64,000 nt of DNA from Pedobacter sp. FW305-3-2-15-E-R2A2 (GCF_038446955.1 NZ_CP151803.1:7006001-7070000); one strand, 5' to 3'; shown: positions 8,703 through 18,655, counted from the first letter of the stretch. The notes: generated by a model not told the origin, from the letters alone. Program-made: numbers and translations.

Positions 8703-9899
8703 TTAAATTTTTAGCCTGATCTTTTTCTTTTCCAACAGTCCGGTAATCATCACAATAATCAAGGCATATACTAAGGACTTAGCCAAACCAATTGCCCCTG
8801 TTCGTAAGAAGGCCGGCAGTTGAGGAATGCTGAGCAGCGTTAGGAATGCATAATGAATATAAGGCAACAGATAACAGGTCAATGTGCTTGTTCCCGCAGC
8901 CTTAATTGGCAAATACCAATTCCGTTGGTTTAAGATCTCCGTCAGGTAAACAATCAGGGCAAAAGTAAGCGCAGTGATTCCCGCACAGATGCTTGTCCAG
9001 GATGGTGTAGCCCTTATTTTTGAGATTCCCCAGACTGGATTGCTCAAATAGCCAAACAGGAGTAATATTGCACTAAATGCGATGACACTGATCCAGAACC
9101 TGGAGCTTTTACTTCCAAATTGCCGATAAAGTAACGCCGTGATAATTCCCGCGAGGGGCAATGCAGGCATAGATCCATCTCCGGCAATCCAAAGGTATGG
9201 ACGTACTCCGGAAAGAAATTCCAGCCAGCCCAGATTATTGGCAGCACTAAAAAAAAGGAAAAACACAAATGCCGTAACCTGTAATATCAGCTTTCCGCCA
9301 GAGAAGAGAAACACACAACTGGAAATAAAATAAGCCCAGCCAATCAGGCCTAAAATACCCCACCATTGTACTTTCATCGCCATGATTCCAGAAGATTCAT
9401 CACTTTCAAACAAAATGGCCATCCCAATCAGCAAGAGAATACCTATTGCTTTTAAAGCTTTGCTTAAAGCTGGTTTATAGGAAGTATAATCCAACCAAAC
9501 CAGGAAGAAGCCAATGGTCACTAAAATCTGCCAGATTGGTTTGCTCAGACTTGCCGTCTCACTATAGCTTTCCATATTTACATGAAAGAATCCCATGACC
9601 AACAAAGCGACCGTTCGGGAAGAGATGTGAAAAAACAGCTGCAGGTTATGGTCTCCTTTTTTTCGTCTGCTTTGAATCGCATAGGGTACAGATAAGCCAA
9701 CGATAAATAAAAACGCAGGAAATACGACATCGGCAAGTCCCATATAATTTGCATCTGCCGGCGCATGTTCCAGCCAGGATGGAATCCCAGTTAATGTCCA
9801 GAGGTCGTTAACAAAGATCATGAGCACCATTACTCCTGCTCTTAGGGCATCAATAGCGACCAGACGTGGTGCTGAATCTTTTAATGGTATGGTGGTCAT
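8703..9899 (-). CDS. DUF5009 / HGSNAT-like (NagX-type) inner-membrane protein
   Basis: A 398-residue polytopic membrane protein with about ten hydrophobic segments. The N-terminal signature RLVAIDALRAGVMVLMIFVN and the following VVFPAFLFIVGLSVPYA match the heparan-alpha-glucosaminide acetyltransferase-like (DUF5009, COG4299) family. NagX proteins of this family occur in chitooligosaccharide and GlcNAc utilisation clusters of other bacteria. It is the last gene of the FecR-SusC-SusD-GH18 operon, two bases after the GH18-like gene. A role in taking up or modifying GlcNAc-containing sugars at the inner membrane is inferred from family and context. Confidence 0.8.
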   Translation of the reverse strand: MTTIPLKDSAPRLVAIDALRAGVMVLMIFVNDLWTLTGIPSWLEHAPADANYMGLADVVFPAFLFIVGLSVPYAIQSRRKKGDHNLQLFFHISSRTVALLVMGFFHVNMESYSETASLSKPIWQILVTIGFFLVWLDYTSYKPALSKALKAIGILLLIGMAILFESDESSGIMAMKVQWWGILGLIGWAYFISSCVFLFSGGKLILQVTAFVFFLFFSAANNLGWLEFLSGVRPYLWIAGDGSMPALPLAGIITALLYRQFGSKSSRFWISVIAFSAILLLFGYLSNPVWGISKIRATPSWTSICAGITALTFALIVYLTEILNQRNWYLPIKAAGTSTLTCYLLPYIHYAFLTLLSIPQLPAFLRTGAIGLAKSLVYALIIVMITGLLEKKKIRLKI

Positions 9900-9901
9900 T
9901 C

Positions 9902-11275
9902 TTAGTTTAGTGTTTTATAAATAGCACCCATTAAGGAATTTGCGCCCTTTACATCATAATCGCCGGCATAGAGGTAAGCACCTTTAAACCCGTTCGCCTT
10001 AATGTAAGCTGTTTTTTTATCCACCAAAGGAATGCCATTGTAATATACACCAAATTTAATCTCCGCTTTTTCTTTGTTGTAAGCGTTGGGGTCTGCCGCC
10101 ATAATATCTTTAAAAGGCATATAATCATAAGAGCCCCAACCAAGATTATTTCCTGCTGCATTGACCTCATTGAAGCGTAAACCAAATGCAGGAATCCCGA
10201 TGACAATTTTTTCTTTAGGCATCTTATTTTTCCAGATATCAGCCCCTGCAACCATAAAATCAAAACCGGAAGGCTGACCTAGCGGTGCATTCGGACCAAC
10301 ATGGATGCCATCTTCATAGGCATGTACATTTACCCAATCTGCTTTACTGAAGTCTGCTACCGGATAATCCCAATGCAAATAATTGGTCGTCACAGAAACC
10401 GTTAATATTTGTGTAGGCAGGGCTGCACGAAGCAGCGTTAAAAAAGGACCTATAGACTGCATGCTTTTTGTGGTCACTGCCCCATCGTCATTTCCCAGAT
10501 CTGTCATGAGGATATCTACACCATCTATTTTGTGGTCCGTTACATATTGAGCTACGGTTGTTGCCAGCGCGGCTCTTTTCGCCGGATCACCGATGACAGC
10601 ACCAAAATCAGCATTGTTATAAAGCGACCAGCCATCGACTCCTGATAGGGTTCCCGTTACTCCTAATAATAATGGCACTTTATTAATGTGCGCCCGGGCC
10701 ACCTGCTCATCAAGATTCTGAGCCTGATTCCCCTTCGAAAAATCAACAGCCCCGGTAGGTGTTACCCTTGCCCCTGTATACACAATATGCGTTACCGTTG
10801 CATAGTCTACACTTGCAGCCGTCGCATTTTCTGTCAGGTAAGCTACTGCTACATTTGTAAAAGTTTTTGGCGTATAGGTGGAGGGACTCACCAGCACCTT
10901 TGAAATCCGGGTGGAGGTCTGGCCATTATAGGTCGCCTCTACTTTAATTTCATACTCTCCTCCTGCTTCAGGCGTAAAAGTAAAGGCCGTATCGGTAGAA
11001 ACTTCCTTATTGTTCAGCTTCCAGGAAATCTTGGTTTTCTCCATTGGTTTTGGAGAAAAAGCCAAACCTGAATATATGGCCGACTGCCCCTGGAATATGA
11101 TTCTGCTCGGGCTGGTAAAAACCCCTCCATTGTCTATAATCCTGGGATGAAAATTATCATCGTAATCGGCTTCCTTTCCTTTTTTACATCCAACGATACA
11201 GGCCAGTAAAAGGAGGGATAGCACTAAGTATTTTATATTTCCCATGTGGTATGTCTTTAATGATGAATTCATCAT
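9902..11275 (-). CDS. GH18-like surface lipoprotein without catalytic residues
   Basis: A 457-residue lipoprotein with a lipobox (LLACIVGC). Next comes an Ig/PKD-like domain (about residues 50-130) and then a GH18 barrel (about 135-455). The strand that carries the GH18 motif DxxDxDxE reads DGVDILMTD: the third Asp is Leu and the catalytic Glu position is Thr. Chitinase-type catalysis by the substrate-assisted mechanism is therefore not expected. In the operon it occupies the place of a surface glycan-binding protein between an intact GH18 enzyme and a NagX-like gene, and glycan binding is the likely role. An alternative start is the ATG at 11245, just before the lipoprotein signal. Confidence 0.82.
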   Translation of the reverse strand: MMNSSLKTYHMGNIKYLVLSLLLLACIVGCKKGKEADYDDNFHPRIIDNGGVFTSPSRIIFQGQSAIYSGLAFSPKPMEKTKISWKLNNKEVSTDTAFTFTPEAGGEYEIKVEATYNGQTSTRISKVLVSPSTYTPKTFTNVAVAYLTENATAASVDYATVTHIVYTGARVTPTGAVDFSKGNQAQNLDEQVARAHINKVPLLLGVTGTLSGVDGWSLYNNADFGAVIGDPAKRAALATTVAQYVTDHKIDGVDILMTDLGNDDGAVTTKSMQSIGPFLTLLRAALPTQILTVSVTTNYLHWDYPVADFSKADWVNVHAYEDGIHVGPNAPLGQPSGFDFMVAGADIWKNKMPKEKIVIGIPAFGLRFNEVNAAGNNLGWGSYDYMPFKDIMAADPNAYNKEKAEIKFGVYYNGIPLVDKKTAYIKANGFKGAYLYAGDYDVKGANSLMGAIYKTLN

Positions 11276-11291
11276 ATGTATTTAAATCTTA

Positions 11292-12287
11292 TTAATTTTT
11301 AATATCCGCATCAATTGCCTTCAGTAAAGAGTATTCTCCATCGGCATCTCCTAAAAGCTGCCAGATCATCACTCCTCCGGCTTTCTTTTGTAAGGCATAA
11401 GAAAGTTTTTTCTTTATGGTAGGCCAGCCGTTATAGTAAAATGTTCCTTTACCGGGCAATTCCCAGAGGTCGGCCTTTTCAGCTCCCGGATACCGTTGTA
11501 CGATTTCTCCATAAGTCAGGCTTTCCGAAATATCAGGTCCAAAACCATAGGCATAAAAAGGAAGCCCCAGAACGAGTCTTTCTGCAGGAATGCCACGTAA
11601 CACGTTCCAGTGGTTAAAATCAGTTTCTGCAGCCTCATAAGTGGAATGAGGACCAGGTTTGTCCTTTCTCCATGGACCGGTCTGGTCATAAGACATGATA
11701 TTGATCAGGTCCAATAAAGCCAGCGCTTTATCAGAATAGGCAGCAGAGTTCCAGGTCGCCACCGCAGCAGTCATCAGTTTACTTTCCTTTTTAAGTGCAG
11801 CAGATAAACCGGTTACAAAGGCTTCGTAATGTTCATTGACAAAATCACCCTCCAGGTCTACATCTATTCCGTCCAGGTTATAGGTTTTTATCAATTGCAT
11901 TAATCCATCCACCAATATTTTTCTCCTATCCGGTTTTAACAGTTCTTTAAGGTACTGTGGCGGATCACCACCAGCGATAGCGGCAATCACCTTCACCTGC
12001 TGCAGGTGTGCTTTCTTTACCAATTCTGCCAATCCGGCTACAGGTGCAAAAACACCCGAGGCATCCGGATTAATAAATGCAATGTTCAAATGGGTAATTT
12101 TACTCAGGTCAATTTTGGCTGACTCCGCCAGTAAATCACCTCCGGCGAACATATAGCCTACCACTTTAAAACGACCAGATTCTTCTTTTTTAATTTCCGG
12201 TTCAGCCGCTTTTACCGGAGTCTTACCACAGCTGGTAAGCACCAGCGAAAGACAGATCAGCTGACAAAACAATTTTATAGGTTTCAT
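11292..12287 (-). CDS. GH18 family glycoside hydrolase, lipoprotein
   Basis: A 331-residue lipoprotein (lipobox LVLTSC near residue 20) consisting almost wholly of a GH18 barrel. The motif DGIDVDLE (near residue 141) keeps all three Asp and the catalytic Glu of DxxDxDxE. AAIAGGD, MSYDQTGPW and the final GGVMIWQL are other conserved barrel strands. GH18 enzymes cut beta-1,4-GlcNAc links in chitin or in the chitobiose core of N-glycans; which one applies cannot be decided here. The short barrel with no obvious insertion domain suggests endo action. It follows the susD gene by 17 bases in the same operon. Confidence 0.9.
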   Translation of the reverse strand: MKPIKLFCQLICLSLVLTSCGKTPVKAAEPEIKKEESGRFKVVGYMFAGGDLLAESAKIDLSKITHLNIAFINPDASGVFAPVAGLAELVKKAHLQQVKVIAAIAGGDPPQYLKELLKPDRRKILVDGLMQLIKTYNLDGIDVDLEGDFVNEHYEAFVTGLSAALKKESKLMTAAVATWNSAAYSDKALALLDLINIMSYDQTGPWRKDKPGPHSTYEAAETDFNHWNVLRGIPAERLVLGLPFYAYGFGPDISESLTYGEIVQRYPGAEKADLWELPGKGTFYYNGWPTIKKKLSYALQKKAGGVMIWQLLGDADGEYSLLKAIDADIKN

Positions 12288-12304
12288 AATTCTCTTTTTA
12301 TAGG

Positions 12305-13906
12305 TTACTCCTTATCCCACCAAACTCTTTTGATCCAGCTATCTACCCCACCTAATGCCGGTAAGACTTTCTCAAAGTTTGCCTTATTTTGTTCTTCTTC
12401 CGTGAAAGGATATTCAAATCTCCTCGGAATGGTCAGGCTCTCTCCTGTTTCAGAATCCCCCACTGCAGGGATTAAATTGGGAAAACCAGATCTTCTCCAG
12501 TTGGCATAGGCTTCAGGTCCGTTTAAGAATAAAGTAATCCAAAGTTGTTTATTAATGGTCTCTATCTCCCTACCCGCAACCAATTGATTTCCCTGAATAA
12601 AAGTGTTGATTTCGTTCGCCGGCACCGTTGGTCCTCCCGGGAAAAAGCTCAATTGCTGAAAAGCAGCAGTCACTCCTTTTTCATAATGGCTGGCAGCAGT
12701 TCCTCCAAATGATGGTCCAAACCGAACGGTAGCTTCTGCAAGCAACAGCTCTACCTCCGAATAGGTGAGGTGCAAAAAGGGCGCATTGAAGCGAAGCAGG
12801 AAGTTTGCCGGTTGGGCTTTCTGGTCATTATTCACTGCCGTATAAGGTCCCTTTCCCGGAATGTCAACAATAACATTCGGTAAAAAGCCATCCCAGATAT
12901 AACGTCCGGGAATCACGCCAACATATCCTACTTTTTCGACCAAAGGCGCTGTAAGGTCAATCCGGCTTAACGGGTTTCCACCAGGAATATCCACATAATA
13001 TTTCACCATATATTTCATTCTGGGATCGTTGGTTACCCGCAGCTGATCAAGAAAAGGGGTCGTGAAACGCCCGGGAACACCTCCTCCATTAAAGAAGGAA
13101 GCCGAAACCGCATTTCCACGGATATTACCTTTCCCATCCTCATAAGGATTTTGAACATCTTCATGATCTAACTTACAAACATCTCCATTGCTGGTAAATA
13201 CCCCTTCATTATAGGCTTGCTGAGCTTCCGCCTGCGCTTTTGCAGGGTCACGCTTCACCAGCCGCATGGCCAGACGTAAATGCAGAGAGCTGGCAAATTT
13301 CTTCCAGGCATTGATGTCTCCACCATAAAACAAATCACCTTTCACGATGTCTTTCGCCGCATCAAGCTGCGCTCTTGCCGCTTTCAACTCCTGGAAAAAA
13401 CTGGTATATATTTCCTCCTGAGTATCAAATTTGGCTTTTGTTCCAAGACCAGCTTCACTATAAGGAAGATCACCATATAAATCAGTCATTCTGGCAAAGT
13501 TGTATACCTTCATGATGCGGCAAACGGCATTCAGGTTTGTTTTATCCGGAACATTTGTGGTTCTTTTTACCGCGTCTACCGCATTTACAAGATCTGTTCC
13601 ATAGGAATCTTCCCAAAGCACCCCCATAATATTGGGATCCCGGAAATAAATCCCTCCCCAACGGTTGCTATATGGTCCTGCAATGTGCTGAACCAATGGC
13701 ATGGTCATCATAAAAGTTGTTCGCTCATTTACGTTCAGATCACCGGAAAACCGCAGCTGAATTAAAGAGAGCTGTACCGAAGGATCCAGGTTAGAGGACC
13801 TTGTCGGATCAATATTTGTATCCCCAAATTTTTTGCAGCCGCTAAATGCCACTGCAATGATTAATAAACTGAGGAGGTATGTCTTTAAAATCTTTTTCAT
13901 TGTCAT
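12305..13906 (-). CDS. SusD/RagB family outer-membrane lipoprotein (SusD-like_2 type)
   Basis: A 533-residue lipoprotein with a lipobox (AVAFSGC). The N-terminus has the NIDPTRSSNLDPSVQLSL pattern and later VYNFARMTDLYGDLPYSEAG, which mark the SusD-like_2 branch. It is the glycan-capturing lid of the SusC transporter on the cell surface. It starts 20 bases after the susC stop. ATG codons at 13906 and 13900 are both possible starts. The neighbouring GH18 genes suggest a GlcNAc-containing ligand. Confidence 0.92.
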   Translation of the reverse strand: MTMKKILKTYLLSLLIIAVAFSGCKKFGDTNIDPTRSSNLDPSVQLSLIQLRFSGDLNVNERTTFMMTMPLVQHIAGPYSNRWGGIYFRDPNIMGVLWEDSYGTDLVNAVDAVKRTTNVPDKTNLNAVCRIMKVYNFARMTDLYGDLPYSEAGLGTKAKFDTQEEIYTSFFQELKAARAQLDAAKDIVKGDLFYGGDINAWKKFASSLHLRLAMRLVKRDPAKAQAEAQQAYNEGVFTSNGDVCKLDHEDVQNPYEDGKGNIRGNAVSASFFNGGGVPGRFTTPFLDQLRVTNDPRMKYMVKYYVDIPGGNPLSRIDLTAPLVEKVGYVGVIPGRYIWDGFLPNVIVDIPGKGPYTAVNNDQKAQPANFLLRFNAPFLHLTYSEVELLLAEATVRFGPSFGGTAASHYEKGVTAAFQQLSFFPGGPTVPANEINTFIQGNQLVAGREIETINKQLWITLFLNGPEAYANWRRSGFPNLIPAVGDSETGESLTIPRRFEYPFTEEEQNKANFEKVLPALGGVDSWIKRVWWDKE

Positions 13907-13926
13907 CTTATTTAAATACTTACCTG

Positions 13927-16900
13927 TTAAAATCTAAAATTTAAATTAAGGCCAAAGCTTCGTCTACCGGGCAGAGAGCCATACTCAATACCTTGTCCAT
14001 TTCCATTATTGTAGTTGGAATCGGGATCAACATTGGGCACATTCTTATAAAGAATAAACGGGTTTCTGCTCACTAATCCTACCTGAACATCTTTCACTCC
14101 CCATCTGGAGGTCAACGTGGAAGGAAGACGGTAATTCAAAGTGATCTCCCTGATTTTGACGTAAGAAGCATCATAAATAAAAGGTCTGGCAACAGAGTTG
14201 GAAACATCGAGAATTCTTCCCCAATAAACTGAAGGGTCTACTGCCTTGGTATTTTGGCTATATACAGGACTTCCATCCGCATTGGTTCCCGTTTGCACAA
14301 CGCCAACCGGCACAAGTCCTCTTACCATTCCTGATGAAGTCCATTCCTGAATGGTTTTTCCTGCCGCCTGACGGTCTTCTTCAGATTTGATCCATTCGGC
14401 TCTTCCTCCTAATGTTGTTTTCAGACTTCCCGCCCCGGCAGCAGAATAATTGGTCAGAGAGAGTAAATCAGCTCCAAACTTCAAGTCGAAAATTGTTCCC
14501 AGACTAAAGTTCTTGTACCTGAATGTACTGCTCAACCCTCCTGTCCAGTCAAAGATTCCTTTTCCTACAATCTGTCTGGTAGGACTTAACATGGGTTGAA
14601 GGTCTATTGGGTTCAGGATAATATTTCCCTGAGGATCCTTTTGATAGTCGAATGCCAGAATTGCGCCATAAGAAGCTCCCGGCTGTGCGACCACGGATAC
14701 GCCCATCCAACGCGCATCAGAAAGACTTAGAAAGGGTGTTCCCGGTGCTAAAGACTCTACTTTGTTGACATTTCTGGCAAAGCTGAAGTTTAGATCCCAG
14801 GTAAAGTCCTTGCTACTAATGGGGGTACCACTCAAGGCAATTTCTATGCCTTCATTTGAGATCACCCCTGCATTTTTGATCTCATTTCTATATCCTGACG
14901 AAGGAGGAACAGGTACGATATTCAGCTGATCTTTTGATTTTGAATTGTAATAAGTAAGGTCAAGCCCCAACCGCTGACCAAAGAATTTAAGTTCAGTACC
15001 GAATTCATAAGAACGTGTCGTAGTCGGTTTCAGGTCTTTATTTGGTTTTATACTCGTAGAAATCCCTCCGATGGTCTGTCCCTTAAAAGGCAAAGGACTT
15101 GTCGCATAATAAGCATCCGTCAGGTAAGGATCCGTATCTGATGCCACCTGTGCAATGGATGCCCTGATTTTACCGAATGATAATATCTTTTTATCCATTT
15201 TGAGTGCTTCAGTGAAGACAAAACTTCCACTTAGCGAGGGATAGAGTTTACTATTTTTCCCTAAAGCAAGGGTAGAATAAGCATCCTGCCGAAGTGTGGC
15301 ATCCACATATAGATAGCCTTTATAACCAGCGGCGATAATTCCGTATACCGAATTAAAAGATTTCCTATAAGCGGTAGGCTGTACCGATTGAGAAGTATAA
15401 CTGGTAGGACTAACGACATCCAATACCGTTTGATTTGTAAACTGCAGGATACTTCCATCTGCTCTGCTTCGGGTGAGGCTACTCCCCAAACGGGCAGATA
15501 AGTTTAAGGAGGGAGTTACCTGTCTTTCAGCAGAAAGCAATAAATCGGCCTCAATGGTTTTCAATTTTCTTTTAGTTTGATCCAGTGTTCCTGTAAGCGC
15601 CCCCGGCGTAGATCTTGGACTAAACTTTTCAAAGTCAAGGTCTGTCTGATCAGCAGATGCTCTTCCCTGAAGATTTAACCAGCTTAAAATGCTATAGTTG
15701 AGTTGCAATGTCCCCATTAAACGATCCTTGGTCGTTTTATTTCTCATTTCATTGATCACCCAGTAAGGATTCAGGCGATATTGGTTTCCATTATTCCAAT
15801 CTAAATAACTTCCATCGGCATTTCTATATTCATTTTTAAAACGGGCCTGATCCACTGTATTTGCCAGGGAGAGGAAGCTATTTCCAATATTTGCAGGATC
15901 ATCGGCCAGCGAAGGTCTGTTGTCTACCTTTTCATTCATATAAAAAGCCCTTGCTTCCAGGGTGATCTTAGATCCGAATTTAGAGCTTCCATTGAAGGTA
16001 AAGGAGTTTCGGTGCATTCCGCTGGCAGGAATGATGTCCTTATTCGTCAGATTGGATGCAGAGAAACGGAAGGAAGAAACGTCAGAGGCATTTGTAAACG
16101 AAAGCGTATTGTTAAATGTTGATCCCGTTCTGAAAAATCCATCGATATTATTCTTCACATAGGCATAAGGCTTACGTTCGCCCGTTCCGGTAATCACCAT
16201 TAAATCAGGGTCAATTCTGGCACCAAAATTCTTTGTTAAAGTATTATAATCCTGTATGGCAAGTGTATTCAACTGTTGCTTGGTTCCCTGACCATACAGC
16301 GATTGATAGCCATCATAGCTGGTCAGCTGACTTTCAATGGAGGAGGTATTGTTAAATTCTATCCCCAGATCTTTCGATCCGACTCCTTTTTTAGTCGTGA
16401 TCAGAATCACTCCATTGGCCGCTCTGGCACCGTATAACGCCGAAGCTGAAGCTCCTTTAAGGACACTGATTTTATCCACATCATCCGGATTGATGGCAGA
16501 TATGGCATCACCCAAATCCAGACCAGCAGCATATTGCCCCGAACCGGTCCCTCCGTAATTGGAATTGTCTATCGGAACTCCATCTACTACATACAATGGC
16601 TGATTGTTACCTGTCACAGTGGTACTTCCACGAATAATGACCCGGGAAGACCCCGCAGGCCCTCCTGCTGTTCCGGTAATGATCAATCCCGGGACTTTCC
16701 CTGCTAAAGAGTTGATCACATTGATCTCTCTGGCTTTTTTAAGCCCCTTTCCATCTACTTCAGATACTGCGTATCCTAAAGATTTTTGCTCTCTTTTAAT
16801 TCCTAAGGCAGTCACTACCGCCTCTTGTAATTCTGTAGTCGCTTCTTTTAGCACAATCGTTACACTTTTCTGCTGCTCGTTCGCTACAATTGCCGCTTCC

Positions 16901-17427
16901 TGAAAGCCCAGCATCCTAAAACGAATCACATCCCCATGATCTGCAGGGATAGAGAATGCACCATCGGCATTGGTTGCCACCGTTTTGTTGTTCTTCGTAT
17001 TAACGACAACAACACCGGGAATGCTGACTTTTTTTTCATCAGTAACCCTCCCTGTTAAGGTAAAAACAGCACTAGTCCCCGGAACAGGTTGGTAAGACTG
17101 AATCATAATGGTCTGCCCATTGATCTGGTATTTAATACTTACTTTTTTAGAGATGGCATTCAGAATTTCATCAATCTTTTGTTTTTCAATCTTAAGATCG
17201 ATACGCGCATTGACATTCAAGTCCAATGGGTTGTAAGAAAAGTGGACCCCTGCTTCGCCTTCGATCTGCTTAAAAGCATTTAGAACCGTTGTATTTTTCC
17301 AATTAAAGGAATATCGTTTGTCCTTTGACTGCGCATATCCTGATAAGGAAATAATCAGGATAAAGGACAAACAGGCTTTCAACAGAAGCCCATAAAAAAA
17401 ATAATAGGGGGGTAAGTTTTTTTTCAT
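13927..17427 (-). CDS. SusC/RagA family TonB-dependent transporter with STN domain
   Basis: A 1166-residue outer-membrane transporter. After the signal peptide comes a secretin/TonB short N-terminal (STN) domain (about residues 37-100, FNWKNTTVLNAFKQIEGE), then a carboxypeptidase-regulatory-like domain, the plug (GLIITGTAGGPAGSSRVIIR and the LYGARAANGVILITTKKG signature) and the barrel ending in FRF-like residues. The STN domain is typical of transporters that signal to a FecR anti-sigma factor, and a FecR gene lies just upstream. The ATG at 17427 is preferred to a TTG at 17481, which would overlap the FecR end. It probably imports oligosaccharides with the adjacent SusD. Confidence 0.92.
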   Translation of the reverse strand: MKKNLPPYYFFYGLLLKACLSFILIISLSGYAQSKDKRYSFNWKNTTVLNAFKQIEGEAGVHFSYNPLDLNVNARIDLKIEKQKIDEILNAISKKVSIKYQINGQTIMIQSYQPVPGTSAVFTLTGRVTDEKKVSIPGVVVVNTKNNKTVATNADGAFSIPADHGDVIRFRMLGFQEAAIVANEQQKSVTIVLKEATTELQEAVVTALGIKREQKSLGYAVSEVDGKGLKKAREINVINSLAGKVPGLIITGTAGGPAGSSRVIIRGSTTVTGNNQPLYVVDGVPIDNSNYGGTGSGQYAAGLDLGDAISAINPDDVDKISVLKGASASALYGARAANGVILITTKKGVGSKDLGIEFNNTSSIESQLTSYDGYQSLYGQGTKQQLNTLAIQDYNTLTKNFGARIDPDLMVITGTGERKPYAYVKNNIDGFFRTGSTFNNTLSFTNASDVSSFRFSASNLTNKDIIPASGMHRNSFTFNGSSKFGSKITLEARAFYMNEKVDNRPSLADDPANIGNSFLSLANTVDQARFKNEYRNADGSYLDWNNGNQYRLNPYWVINEMRNKTTKDRLMGTLQLNYSILSWLNLQGRASADQTDLDFEKFSPRSTPGALTGTLDQTKRKLKTIEADLLLSAERQVTPSLNLSARLGSSLTRSRADGSILQFTNQTVLDVVSPTSYTSQSVQPTAYRKSFNSVYGIIAAGYKGYLYVDATLRQDAYSTLALGKNSKLYPSLSGSFVFTEALKMDKKILSFGKIRASIAQVASDTDPYLTDAYYATSPLPFKGQTIGGISTSIKPNKDLKPTTTRSYEFGTELKFFGQRLGLDLTYYNSKSKDQLNIVPVPPSSGYRNEIKNAGVISNEGIEIALSGTPISSKDFTWDLNFSFARNVNKVESLAPGTPFLSLSDARWMGVSVVAQPGASYGAILAFDYQKDPQGNIILNPIDLQPMLSPTRQIVGKGIFDWTGGLSSTFRYKNFSLGTIFDLKFGADLLSLTNYSAAGAGSLKTTLGGRAEWIKSEEDRQAAGKTIQEWTSSGMVRGLVPVGVVQTGTNADGSPVYSQNTKAVDPSVYWGRILDVSNSVARPFIYDASYVKIREITLNYRLPSTLTSRWGVKDVQVGLVSRNPFILYKNVPNVDPDSNYNNGNGQGIEYGSLPGRRSFGLNLNFRF

Positions 17428-17461
17428 ACTGGTTTGGTTGGTTAGTTTGGTTGGTGGGTGG

Positions 17462-18514
17462 TTACTTTTTGTCGAAATCAAGCGTTACGATATCATCTTT
17501 TATGGTGTAAGTAAAATGGTTAGAAAATCCTATGGCTTTAAGCACTTCGCTAAGTCCTTCATTGACGAATGTTCCGGTAAAAGCAATTGGTTTTTTCGGT
17601 TGGTTTCTGCTCCGTACTTCAATTCCATAAATCTCTTTTAAAACAGATTTGATCTCTTTTAAAGAAGCCATTGAGAATACCAGTTTACGGTTTTTCCAAT
17701 TGTCGATTTCTTCCAGGTCAAAGGTTGATTTGGCAAATTTGTCAGAAGTAACCTCTACCTGTTCACCCGGAACAAGTTGCAGATGATCTACGACTTTCTT
17801 ATCAACCAGGGAGCCGACACTCACTTTTCCGGAATTGAGCATGATTAACGTATGTGCCCGGTTGTTGTAATTATTGATCTTGAAGGATGTTCCTAAAGCG
17901 GTTGTCGTTGTGGTACCGGAAATGACAATAAAAGGCTTTTCTTTATTTTGAGCAACCTCAAAATAAGCTTCTCCATTTAACCAAAGAATTCTCTTTTCCT
18001 GATTATAATGACCATCCAGCTTAAGTTCCGTTGATCCATTGATGGTTACTTTAGTTCCATCACTGAGGCTGAGGGTCTTTCTTTCATTGTAAGCTGTTTT
18101 TAGGAGCATACTTTTGCCCCCAGCGGCGTATGGCTGGATTTGATTTCCATATTCCTTTTTATTGAATAAGGCATAGACGCCAATGCAAAGCAGAATTGCA
18201 GCAGCAATAGAGATCCAGGAACTACGACTCATAAGGCGCCTTAGCGGTACTTCTTCTATGAGCCCTGCTTGCTGCTCCGCACCTTCTATGACTAGCTTAA
18301 GTTTGTTTAGTTCCTCTTGCTTTTCCCGGGGATCAATCTTTACAGCGAGTAAAAAGAAAAGCGTTTTTGCTTTATAGATCTTTTCTTTCAGCTGAGGTTG
18401 TTCCTTCAGGATATTTTTCCAGAACAAAACATCTTCCTGAGGACCTCCCAGGCAATAATTAACAAAGCTTTCCTCAGTTAAAAAGTCTTCAATGGCATAG
18501 GCATCGTATTTCAT
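17462..18514 (-). CDS. FecR family anti-sigma factor
   Basis: A 350-residue protein with a cytoplasmic N-terminal part (about 1-85), one transmembrane helix (about 95-112, SWISIAAAILLCIGVYALF) and a periplasmic FecR domain (SLSDGTKVTINGSTELKL and LNGEAYFEVAQNKEKPFIV). A C-terminal DUF4974-type region follows (LVFSMASLKEIKSVLKEIYGIEVR). It should hold an ECF sigma factor inactive until the STN domain of the downstream SusC signals substrate. It starts the operon, 34 bases before susC. No sigma gene is adjacent; the closest unpaired one is at 8121. An AGGGG element about 95 bases upstream (complement of 18608-18612) may be part of an ECF promoter. Confidence 0.92.
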   Translation of the reverse strand: MKYDAYAIEDFLTEESFVNYCLGGPQEDVLFWKNILKEQPQLKEKIYKAKTLFFLLAVKIDPREKQEELNKLKLVIEGAEQQAGLIEEVPLRRLMSRSSWISIAAAILLCIGVYALFNKKEYGNQIQPYAAGGKSMLLKTAYNERKTLSLSDGTKVTINGSTELKLDGHYNQEKRILWLNGEAYFEVAQNKEKPFIVISGTTTTTALGTSFKINNYNNRAHTLIMLNSGKVSVGSLVDKKVVDHLQLVPGEQVEVTSDKFAKSTFDLEEIDNWKNRKLVFSMASLKEIKSVLKEIYGIEVRSRNQPKKPIAFTGTFVNEGLSEVLKAIGFSNHFTYTIKDDIVTLDFDKK

Positions 18515-18655
18515 TCCAGCGGTTATATAATTTTATAACTACAAGTGCAGGAAGAATCTATTTTTTACCAAAGGATTTTAAAATATATTTAAAGGTTTCC
18601 ATTATAACCCCTTCTGAGCGGAGCCTGAGTTCTTTGAAATTCCGTATAAAAAGGG

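Noticed and set aside
17428..17481. Upstream TTG start for the STN-containing susC
   Set aside because: It would overlap the FecR stop and add residues before a normal signal peptide; the ATG at 17427 fits better.
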